From Isoptericola halotolerans (GTDB taxonomy: Bacteria > Actinomycetota > Actinomycetes > Actinomycetales > Cellulomonadaceae): a stretch of DNA of 64,000 nt. The translations under genes were made by a program, and so were the position numbers. The notes under the pieces are model-generated. The model was not told where the DNA came from. It ran no database searches and saw only the letters and a program-made list of their open reading frames with translations. Positions within the stretch are counted from its first letter, which is position 1. The number at the start of each line of letters is the position of its first letter. The stretch covers positions 310,001-374,000 of the forward strand of contig NZ_JABEZU010000003.1 in the NCBI RefSeq assembly GCF_013149785.1. Reading direction: 5' to 3'. Shown here in pieces: positions 58,240 through 64,000 of this stretch.

Positions 58240-58929
58240 TCAGGAAGCGTTGGTGGCCTGCTCCGCGCGAAGCTCCGCCTCGGCGGCGTGCTCCGCCTGG
58301 AAGGCTCGCAGGTCGACCGGCCCGGTGGGCAGACCGGCCTCACGTGCCCGACGGCGCCGGGCGACCAGGTCCTCGATGGCTGCTCGGGTGGCGTCCCGTC
58401 GCCGACGTCCACCGTCACGTCGCCGCACCACGGTCCCGCCCGTCGCGCCGTCCTGGGCGAGACGCCGCTCCAGGACCGGCACCGCCACGACACGGTGCCC
58501 GGCCGCCGGCGCAAAGCCGAGCCGGGCCAGGAACCGGTGCATCTCACGGGCACCGGGCGCGGGCGCGCAGTAGACGGCCTCGGCGCCGGAGGCGCTCGCG
58601 AGCCCCAGCGCCGAGCCCAGGAGCGCCCGACCGACCCCGTGGCGTCGTGCGGCGGGCGCCACGAGGATCGCGTCGACGTAGAGGCTCGGCACCAACGAGT
58701 AGAAGTGAGGTTCGAGCACCCGGGCCAGCAGGAAGCCCACGACCGCGTCCTCCTCGACGGCGACCAGGAGCTCACCCCCGGCTGCGACGAGCACGCTCAG
58801 GTGCTCGCACAGGCGTCCGGGGTCGGAGGCGGCCGTCGTCGAGCCGTCCGGAGCGAACTTCGCTGCCATCTCGGCGACCTCGAACAGGTCGTCCTGGTTC
58901 GCGGAACGCACTACGACCGCTGCACGCAT
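58240..58929 (-). CDS. GNAT-family N-acetyltransferase
   Basis: A 229-residue protein. ATG 58929 (MRAAVVVRSANQDD) has GGAGGGAG upstream, so the longer frame to 58965 is rejected. Acetyl-CoA site: LYVDAILVAPAARRHGVGRALLGSALGLASASGAEAVYC, containing the Q/RxxGxG/A-type RRHGVGRALL. The N-terminal VGFLLARVLEPHF strand fits GNAT. A basic linker (RRRDGGRRRRD) and an alpha-helical C-terminus of about 60 residues (AIEDLVARRRRAREAG...) follow, longer than the catalytic domain needs. It sits between the thioesterase and pdtaR; substrate unknown. Confidence 0.87.
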   Translation of the reverse strand: MRAAVVVRSANQDDLFEVAEMAAKFAPDGSTTAASDPGRLCEHLSVLVAAGGELLVAVEEDAVVGFLLARVLEPHFYSLVPSLYVDAILVAPAARRHGVGRALLGSALGLASASGAEAVYCAPAPGAREMHRFLARLGFAPAAGHRVVAVPVLERRLAQDGATGGTVVRRRDGGRRRRDATRAAIEDLVARRRRAREAGLPTGPVDLRAFQAEHAAEAELRAEQATNAS

Positions 58930-58985
58930 CGACACTCCCTCCGACGCTTCAGATGACCTCACCACAGAAGGTCACGAAAAGATCA

Positions 58986-59022
58986 CGACTCCCTGGTGAC
59001 CATAGCCGTCACCAGGGAGTCG
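58986..59022 (-). terminator. Terminator after pdtaR
   Basis: A 15-bp perfect stem (58986-59000 with 59008-59022) and 7-base loop lie 12 bases beyond the pdtaR stop on the minus strand and before the GNAT gene. Confidence 0.85.
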
Positions 59023-59033
59023 CACAACGTGTC

Positions 59034-59699
59034 TCAGGCGCCCACCTGATCGATGACCGCGTCAGCCACCTCGCGCATGGTCAGTCGCCGGTCCATCGAC
59101 GTCTTCTGGATCCAACGGAAGGACTCCGGCTCGCTCAGACCCATCTTCGTCATGAGGAGACCCTTGGCGCGGTCGACGCGCTTGCGAGTCTCGAAGCGCT
59201 CCTGGAGGTCGGCCACCTCGGACTCGAGCGCCCCGATCTGCTGGTAGCGCGAGATCGCGATCTCGACCGCCGGCAGCAGGTCGGCAGGGGTGAAGGGCTT
59301 GACGACGTACGCCATGGCCCCGGCGTCCCGTGCTCGCTCGACCAGCTCGGTCTGGGAGAACGCGGTGAGCAGCACGACCGGCGCGGCGTGCGCCTTGCCG
59401 ATCCGCTCGGCGGCGGAGATGCCGTCCAGCTCGGGCATCTTGACGTCCATCACCACGACGTCCGGCTTGAGGTCCGTGGCCAGGGCGACCGCCGTCTCGC
59501 CGTCGCCCGCCTCGCCGACGACGTCGAACCCTGCCTCGCGCAGCGTCTCGACGACATCCATGCGGATGAGGGCCTCGTCCTCCGCCACCACGGCGCGGCG
59601 GGCAGGCTTCGCAGAGGTCGCGGGCGGCGCCGGCTCGGGGTCGGCGTCGATCAGCGGGGGCAGGTCGAGCGGCAGCTTCTCGTCGGTCACAGGGACCAT
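59034..59699 (-). CDS. pdtaR: ANTAR-domain response regulator PdtaR
   Basis: A 221-residue regulator. Receiver domain (about 36-155) with acidic pocket AEDEALIRMD, phosphoacceptor Asp85 in VVVMDVKMPELDG and Lys in YVVKPF. The C-terminal ANTAR domain (about 160-218; ERFETRKRVDRAKGLLMTKMGLSEPESFRWIQKTSMDRRLTM, described in parts) binds stem-loop RNA and prevents transcription termination. ATG 59699 is chosen; GTG 59690 is possible. The first 30 residues are Pro-rich. In mycobacteria PdtaR (Rv1626) is phosphorylated by PdtaS, encoded elsewhere, as seems the case here. The polA/rpsA/coaE neighbourhood matches that in mycobacteria. Confidence 0.94.
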   Translation of the reverse strand: MVPVTDEKLPLDLPPLIDADPEPAPPATSAKPARRAVVAEDEALIRMDVVETLREAGFDVVGEAGDGETAVALATDLKPDVVVMDVKMPELDGISAAERIGKAHAAPVVLLTAFSQTELVERARDAGAMAYVVKPFTPADLLPAVEIAISRYQQIGALESEVADLQERFETRKRVDRAKGLLMTKMGLSEPESFRWIQKTSMDRRLTMREVADAVIDQVGA

Positions 59700-59834
59700 C
59701 GTAGACCCCGCGAGCACCGGTCGCGTGCTCCTGGGCGCAGCGCGCCGGTGTGACCGTGCGCACCCCGTTCCTCGGTGTGGGGCGGTTGCGCACCACGGCC
59801 CCCGGTGTGGTTCGATAAGGCCGCTGCCGACAGC

Positions 59835-59908
59835 GCCCCGGTAGCCCAACTGGCAGAGGCAATCGGCTCAAACCCGATCCAGTGCGGGTTCGAATCCCGC
59901 CCGGGGCA
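59835..59908 (+). tRNA. tRNA-Leu (CAA), 74 nt with short variable loop
   Basis: Cloverleaf: acceptor GCCCCGG/CCGGGGC, D arm with AACTGGCAGA, anticodon stem ATCGG/CCGAT around CTCAAAC (anticodon CAA at 59869-59871), a 5-base variable loop CCAGT and T arm GCGGG TTCGAAT CCCGC. Discriminator A; CCA not encoded. Anticodon CAA means Leu, but bacterial tRNA-Leu usually has a long variable arm, so this is class-I shaped. Its 3' end is the likely attachment site of the element that follows. Confidence 0.88.
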
Positions 59909-59951
59909 CGGCATTCCCGCAGGTCACAGCCTCACCAACCGCATATCTAGC

Positions 59952-60013
59952 ACTCGCCTACAGGAACCTGCCTACAATGGTCAGATCGTAGGCGAGTACC
60001 AGTCGCGCCTACC
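59952..60013. other. Repeat cluster at attL: integrase-binding candidates
   Basis: ACTCGCCTAC (59952-59961) and GTAGGCGAGT (59988-59997) form a perfect 10-bp inverted repeat. Extra GCCTAC copies occur at 59970-59975 and 60008-60013. Between the tRNA and the integrase start, these are good candidates for integrase arm or excisionase sites. The core is expected to be in the tRNA 3' end (about 59886-59908). Confidence 0.55.
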
Positions 60014-60043
60014 GCCCGACGACAACCGGTGGTGAGGTTCCAC

Positions 60044-61258
60044 ATGGCATCTGTGACGCCCTCGAAGCGAGCGCGGGGTTACGCCTGGCGGGTCCAGGCA
60101 CGTGACCGCCACGGCACGATGCGCCAGGAGACGTTCTACGGCGACGACGCCCTGGCCGTGGAGCGCGCGGCCCGCGACTTCGCCCGGCTGGTGGACCGCG
60201 TCGGCATCACCGAGGCGTCCCGGATCCGCACCGAGCGCACCGGTGCAGCTGCTCGAGGAGCGATGACCGTCGCCGGGTGGATGACGAAGTATCTCGACCC
60301 GGCCAGCGGGGCGCTCAAGGTCTCCCCCGGCACCCGCAGCGAGTACCAGCGCATCGCCGCCGAGTGGATCACCCCCCGCCTCGGCGAGATCCCGCTCGAC
60401 TCCCTCGACGTCGAGGACGTCACGAAGTGGGTCGCGTGGATGGAGGACCAGTCCGGCAAGGACGGCGGTCACGTCGCGACGAAGACCATCAAGAACCGGC
60501 ACGGGCTGCTGTCCGGCGCGCTCGCCGTCGCCGAGGCCCGAGGCCTGCGCAAGGGCAACCCCGCCCGGGGCGCGAAGTTCACGCGCCGCCGCAAGGACGG
60601 GATGGTGATCCTGACGCAGTCGGAGTTCGCAGTGCTGCTGCACTTCCTGACGCCGTCGCGCCGGCCGCTGATCATGTGGCTGGCCGGGACCGGCATGCGC
60701 TTCGGCGAGGCGACGGCCCTCACGTGGGGCGACATCGACCGCGACGCCCGCCCGATGCTCGCGCACGTGACCAAGGCGTGGCAGAAGCCGCCCAAGGGCG
60801 GCGGCGAGTTCCTCGGCCCACCGAAGACCGAGGCCGGCGAGCGGACGATCTCCGTCCCGGACTCCCTCGTTGCTCAGCTCGGCAAGCCCGGCCGCGGCGA
60901 CCGGCTCGTGTTCACCAACACCAAGGGTGAGCGGGTGCGCTCCGGCGCGCTGTACGACGCGTGGTCGGGCGCGCTCGACCGGGCCAACGACGCGGCGCGG
61001 TGCGCGGAGGCTGGCCTCTCCCCCATCGGGAAGCGCCCCCGCGTGCACGACTTGCGCCACGCGCACGCCTCGTGGCTCATCGGCGCCGGGCGCCCGCTGC
61101 CGTACATCCAGGCGCGGCTCGGTCACGAGTCGATCACGACGACGATCGGGACCTACGGGCACCTGCTCCCCGACGCACAGCAGGGTGACGCCGACGCCGT
61201 TGCACTGGCGATGGGCGCCGTGCTGCCCGTGGCCGTGGTGCCGCAGATCGCGGGGTGA
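60044..61258 (+). CDS. Phage-type tyrosine integrase
   Basis: A 404-residue site-specific recombinase. ATG 60044 (MASVTPSKRARGYAWRV) has a GAGG about 8 bases upstream; GTG 60029 is less likely. An N-terminal arm-binding domain (AWRVQARDRHGTMRQETFYG) is followed by a core-binding domain (about 80-165) and a catalytic domain: Arg in GTGMRFGEATALTW, HDLRHAHASWL, LGHESITTTIGTYGHL (nucleophile Tyr). All catalytic residues are intact. It sits just after tRNA-Leu, so it very likely recombines at the tRNA 3' end. Confidence 0.95.
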   Translation: MASVTPSKRARGYAWRVQARDRHGTMRQETFYGDDALAVERAARDFARLVDRVGITEASRIRTERTGAAARGAMTVAGWMTKYLDPASGALKVSPGTRSEYQRIAAEWITPRLGEIPLDSLDVEDVTKWVAWMEDQSGKDGGHVATKTIKNRHGLLSGALAVAEARGLRKGNPARGAKFTRRRKDGMVILTQSEFAVLLHFLTPSRRPLIMWLAGTGMRFGEATALTWGDIDRDARPMLAHVTKAWQKPPKGGGEFLGPPKTEAGERTISVPDSLVAQLGKPGRGDRLVFTNTKGERVRSGALYDAWSGALDRANDAARCAEAGLSPIGKRPRVHDLRHAHASWLIGAGRPLPYIQARLGHESITTTIGTYGHLLPDAQQGDADAVALAMGAVLPVAVVPQIAG

Positions 61259-61340
61259 CGTCAGGAAATCCCGGCGACCTCCGGGATGGTCAGGATTCCC
61301 CGGCATTCGGGCCTTGATCACCGCTGATCCAGGCTGAGGC

Positions 61341-61757
61341 CTAGACCGCGCGCAACCGCCAGCGGCCCGGCGGTGTCGTCGCGCCGCGCCACACGTCGGT
61401 CTGCCAGACCTCGACGAGCCGCCGGGTGACCTCGAGCTCGCGGGCGATCGCTCCCGGGTGCTCTCCGTGCGTGCGCTCGGCCAGCGCGTAGTCCACAGGC
61501 GAGATGAGCAGCTGGGCCGCGTAGGCGTCAGCCTCCCGCTCGTCGCGCTCGACGTCGTGGTAGAGCGTCCAGTCGTGCCCGAGCGTCCAGTGGCCCATCT
61601 CGTGGGCGAGGGTGCACCGCTGCGTCAGGACGGACTTGCGGTGGTTGAGCAGTACGAGCCCGGAGCGCCGCAGCTCCCCCGCGCGCCGGCCGAGGTCCAT
61701 CCACTTCACGTGGACGCCGAGCTCCTCAGCAGCGGCGATCAGGTCCTCGAGCGTCAC
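61341..61757 (-). CDS. ImmA/IrrE-family metallo-endopeptidase
   Basis: A 138-residue zinc peptidase. GTG 61757 (encoding MTLEDLIAAAEELGVHVKW) is taken as start; GTG 61793 adds 12 residues. Motif HEMGH (His52, Glu53, His56) and the third-ligand helix READAYAAQLLI (Glu75) are present. ImmA-type peptidases cleave a partner repressor to derepress an element's genes after DNA damage. The likely target is one of the HTH regulators about 1 kb away, though it is not directly adjacent to either. The C-terminus (WQTDVWRGATTPPGRWRLR) is basic. Confidence 0.9.
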   Translation of the reverse strand: MTLEDLIAAAEELGVHVKWMDLGRRAGELRRSGLVLLNHRKSVLTQRCTLAHEMGHWTLGHDWTLYHDVERDEREADAYAAQLLISPVDYALAERTHGEHPGAIARELEVTRRLVEVWQTDVWRGATTPPGRWRLRAV

Positions 61758-61811
61758 CAGTCCAGGTCTACATGCCCGAGGCGACGAGTGCACGGCGGCG
61801 TGCCGCGGGTC

Positions 61812-62303
61812 CTAGATGTCGCGGACCCATGTCTCCATCCCCTCGTACACGCCGAGCGGCTCGAACAGAAGCGACCCGAATGCAGCCTTGCTCTCTGCGT
61901 TGTCTGGATGGATGCGCGTGAAGACGCCGCAGTCAAGGCTGTAGAGCAGCTTGTGTGCGGCGAGGACGGTTAGCGCCTGCTCGATCGCGGCGCGGCCGTA
62001 CCCGCGGCGGGTGCACCGCTGGGCACGCGCCACCGCCTGGATGACGAACTGCTCGTCGCTGGGGTCGAAGCCGAACGCTACGACCGCCGCGAGGCCGTCG
62101 TCATCGTGTCCGACAAGGATGGCGTCCGGGTCGTCGACAGGAGGGCGCAGGTCACGAACGAGACCCTGAGCCCTGAGCGCGTAGAGCTGGGGGTGATGCC
62201 GTCCGCGATGCGGGTCGTAGGTGTAGCCCGGCGGATCGGCGCAGATGAACGACTGCAGTTCACGCCGATCACGCCTGCCGGCGTCACGCCAGGCGAGACT
62301 CAC
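61812..62303 (-). CDS. GNAT-family acetyltransferase in mobile element
   Basis: A 163-residue protein with the GNAT-like core: DAILVGHDDDGLAAVVAFGFD (strand pair), QFVIQAVARAQRCTRRGYGRAAIEQAL (acetyl-CoA binding, with RRGYGRAA) and NAESKAAFGSLLFEPLG toward the end. It starts at GTG 62303 without a strong ribosome-binding site and overlaps the next upstream gene by 20 bp. Such acetyltransferases occur as accessory cargo in prophages. Substrate unknown; whether it has a role in lysogeny is not apparent. Confidence 0.75.
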   Translation of the reverse strand: MSLAWRDAGRRDRRELQSFICADPPGYTYDPHRGRHHPQLYALRAQGLVRDLRPPVDDPDAILVGHDDDGLAAVVAFGFDPSDEQFVIQAVARAQRCTRRGYGRAAIEQALTVLAAHKLLYSLDCGVFTRIHPDNAESKAAFGSLLFEPLGVYEGMETWVRDI

Positions 62304-62490
62304 GCTTCGCCTGGAGCCAGGCGGCCACGTCCTGCCGCTCCTGGCCCGCCAGCGGGCGCATCGCCGTCTCGCGGTACTCGCGCGCCAGCCGGGCGCGCTC
62401 GCGATCGGTCAGCCCGTCGTTGCCGACGCGATCCGGGCCCACCAGAACGCGCTCGACCGAGGGTCGGCGTGTGAGGGTGTGGCGTGACAT
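62284..62490 (-). CDS. Small hypothetical protein of mobile element
   Basis: A 68-residue protein from ATG 62490 (MSRHTLTRRPSVERVL). It looks coherent rather than random: a charged amphipathic run LTDRERARLAREYRETAMRPL and a second helix GQERQDVAAWLQAKRESRLA. It overlaps the GNAT start by 20 bp, as coupled phage genes often do. No family is recognised. Confidence 0.55.
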   Translation of the reverse strand: MSRHTLTRRPSVERVLVGPDRVGNDGLTDRERARLAREYRETAMRPLAGQERQDVAAWLQAKRESRLA

Positions 62491-62541
62491 GTCTCGACGG
62501 TAGCGCAATCCGTGAGCCATGCACACGATCCGTGAGCCGTG

Positions 62542-62952
62542 TCACGCCTCCTCCTGCTGCGCCTCGGCCTCGTCGTCGGCGTCGTCGTCACGCGCGGCGA
62601 GCACGTGGTCGTCGGGGTCGATCCGCTCGCCGTCGAGTGTGTAGCGGTCGTGCGCCGGCTCGTGGCCGGCCGTCTTGATGGGGGCGGGATGCTCAGCATT
62701 GCCCACCACCTCCTCGTTACCCAGGTAGCCCATGTCGTGGACCACAGCCTCGAGGAGCCGCTCGTACGGGATCCGGGTCACGCTGGCGATCTGCCGCAGC
62801 TTCTCCGGCGAGGGCTTCGCCTGCCCGGCCTTCCACTGCGACATCGCGCTGCGCGAGACGCCGATCTTCGACGCCAGCGCCGCCTGCGACACGGGGAAGA
62901 GCTGCGCGTCGCGCCACTCCTCGATCAGCGCCCAGAGCTTGCTCGTAGTCAC
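62542..62952 (-). CDS. XRE-family HTH protein, likely lysogeny repressor
   Basis: A 136-residue regulator. GTG 62952 (encoding MTTSKLWALIEEWRDAQLF) is preceded by GAAGGAGGAACC, a strong ribosome-binding site, which rejects the longer frame. The helix-turn-helix is VSQAALASKIGVSRSAMSQWKAGQAKPSPEKLRQIA (about 19-54, in parts). A linker and a very acidic C-terminus (ARDDDADDEAEAQQEEA) follow. It is divergent from the Cro-like gene and faces a repeat-rich intergenic region, the usual arrangement of a phage immunity switch. ImmA nearby is its possible inactivator. Confidence 0.85.
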   Translation of the reverse strand: MTTSKLWALIEEWRDAQLFPVSQAALASKIGVSRSAMSQWKAGQAKPSPEKLRQIASVTRIPYERLLEAVVHDMGYLGNEEVVGNAEHPAPIKTAGHEPAHDRYTLDGERIDPDDHVLAARDDDADDEAEAQQEEA

Positions 62953-63225
62953 GGTTCCTCCTTCACGGGCACCACAGTTCAGGCCGACAGGGCATCCCGT
63001 CCAGCGGGGTGGGCACCGGGCGCACGGGACGTCTGGACACCAAATCACGCGCGCCGCAGCCACAGGTCAGCGTACCAACGGCGCACTTCTGCGGCTCCTG
63101 CGGGCATGGCAGGGCCTTGCGGGGTGGGCACCGGGTATGTATGTTTGTCGCAGAACGCTGGACACAACGACAAGGGGATGGATACAGTGAGGACACCAAC
63201 ACCGACACCGATGGGAGCAATCTGG
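62953..63225. promoter_or_regulatory. Immunity-switch intergenic region with direct and inverted repeats
   Basis: The 15-mer GGGGTGGGCACCGGG occurs at 63006-63020 and 63121-63135, each followed by CTGGACAC (63032-63039 and 63159-63166). TTGTCG (63145-63150) and CGACAA (63168-63173) form an inverted repeat around the second. The stretch lies between divergent regulators, so these are candidate operators and promoters of the lysis/lysogeny choice. Confidence 0.55.
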
Positions 63226-63480
63226 ATGGTCCTCACCGACCGCAAGAAGCTCGCCAAGCTGATGGTGATCCAGGACGTGTCGCAGCGAGAGCTGGCGAAG
63301 GCTGCCGGCTGGAAGTCGCACTCGTACCTCGGCCGCCTGCTGCGAGGCGAGGTCAACACGCTCGACCTTGAGCCCGCCGTGCGCATCGCGATGTACCTGC
63401 AGGTGGGCACGGACGACCTTTTCATGTCCAGGTCGTCCAGCGATTCACGGCGGAACGCGAAGCGTCTCGTGGCTGCTTGA
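63226..63480 (+). CDS. Small HTH protein, Cro/excisionase-like
   Basis: An 84-residue protein. ATG 63226 (MVLTDRKKLAKLMVIQ) has GGGAG at suitable spacing; in-frame ATGs at 63178 and 63211 are less supported. HTH: DVSQRELAKAAGWKSHSYLGRLLRGEVNTLDLEPAVRIAMYLQVG is the XRE-like core (about 16-60, described as a block), with the recognition helix in KSHSYLGRLLRG. It is divergent from the repressor, the position of a Cro or early regulator, and is followed by the antirepressor. Confidence 0.8.
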   Translation: MVLTDRKKLAKLMVIQDVSQRELAKAAGWKSHSYLGRLLRGEVNTLDLEPAVRIAMYLQVGTDDLFMSRSSSDSRRNAKRLVAA

Positions 63481-63624
63481 CCGGATCGGGCCGACCCAGT
63501 TCCGCGCGGGCCGGTCACACATCACCCCTGCCGAGCACCTTCATCAGGCGAAGGCAGCAAGAAGCCCCCGCAGTCCCGGCCAGGGCAACACGCGAGGGCT
63601 CCTCTACAGGAAGAAGGATCGCAT

Positions 63625-64000
63625 GACCCAGCTCCAGCCATTCGACTTCGACGGCACCGCCGTCCGGGTCATCACCGACGAGCACGGCGAGCCGTGGTTC
63701 GTGCTCACCGACCTCTGCAAGATCCTCGGCCTCACCCGACGAGCAGCCGCCGTTGCCGAGCGGCTCGCCGACGACGAGAAGGGTGTACGCCTGGCGGACA
63801 CCCCCGGCGGCCCCCAGAACCTCACGATGGTGACCGAGGCCGGCATGTGGACGGTCATCCTCCGCAGCGACTCCCCCGCCGCCGAGCCGGTCCGCCGCTG
63901 GGTCACCCACGAGGTGCTCCCGACGATCCGCCGCACCGGCCAGTACGGCGCCGCCCCGGCGCTCACCGAGGACCAGATCGTCGCCCAGGCGCTGCAGATC
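63625..64000 (+). CDS. Bro-N domain antirepressor, truncated by window end
   Basis: The first 125 residues of a phage antirepressor. ATG 63625 follows GGAAGAAGGA. The Bro-N domain is full (about 8-108): GTAVRVITDEHGEPWFVLTDLCKILGL (starts the fold), VRLADTPGGPQNLTMVTEAGMWTVILRS and EPVRRWVTHEVLPTIRRTGQY. A second domain is expected beyond the window. It is about 144 bp after the Cro-like gene. Antirepressors titrate the repressor and favour lytic growth. Confidence 0.9.

Larger units (their letters stand above)
59835..64000 (+). mobile_element. Left end of an integrated prophage/integrative element (incomplete)
   Basis: A tRNA is followed within 136 bp by a tyrosine integrase. Beyond it lie an ImmA/IrrE peptidase, a cI-like repressor divergent from a Cro-like protein, and a Bro-N antirepressor, all typical of a lysogeny module. 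None of these genes fits the conserved core neighbourhood to the left. The element continues past the window, so its length and attR are unseen. Confidence 0.88.

Overview
The window is high-GC chromosomal DNA of an actinobacterium, most likely an aerobic member of the Micrococcales (Cellulomonas/Promicromonospora-like). The pointers are actinobacterial genes (rbpA, whiA, opcA, an ANTAR-type PdtaR regulator), actinobacterial gene orders (xerD-parA-scpA-scpB-pseudouridine synthase-cmk-der; rapZ-yvcK-whiA-gap-pgk-tpiA-secG; tkt-tal-zwf-opcA-pgl; coaE/rpsA/polA/pdtaR) and frequent GTG starts. The genus is inference; no rRNA is present.

Left part (1-12.6 kb) is accessory. It opens with a three-gene overlapping operon that I cannot assign to a named system: the C-terminus of a CHAT (caspase-like) protein, a second caspase-like His/Cys protein, and a cytoplasmic-looking M15 peptidoglycan peptidase with binding repeats. 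Then come a LacI regulator with a 22-bp palindromic operator in front of a ThuA-like/Gfo-Idh-MocA pair (sugar metabolism), an unknown membrane protein, a recent tandem duplication of a small two-helix membrane protein, tRNA-Pro(GGG), and a second LacI regulator divergent from a sugar ABC importer (two permeases and a lipoprotein, no ATPase).

Central part (12.7-59.7 kb) is core genome. An FMN riboswitch precedes ribD-ribE-ribBA-ribH, all translationally coupled. Next is the chromosome-segregation cluster (der, cmk, pseudouridine synthase, scpB, scpA, parA, xerD), ctaB, and the oxidative/non-oxidative pentose phosphate operon reading to the right. The triose-phosphate operon (gap-pgk-tpiA-secG) sits with whiA-yvcK-rapZ-uvrC. 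All three UvrABC subunits are encoded within 10 kb. uvrA has a candidate LexA box, and terC has a candidate manganese (yybP-ykoY) riboswitch that covers its ribosome-binding site. pcp, coaE, an ABC exporter, rpsA (with a clear promoter), pfk, a methyltransferase, polA, a thioesterase, a GNAT protein and pdtaR follow.

Right edge (59.8-64.0 kb): an integrated element begins at a 74-nt tRNA-Leu(CAA). It carries a tyrosine integrase, an ImmA/IrrE peptidase, a GNAT protein, a small gene, divergent repressor/Cro-like regulators around a repeat-rich operator region, and a Bro-N antirepressor cut by the window end. This is a prophage-type lysogeny module; the body of the element lies outside the window.
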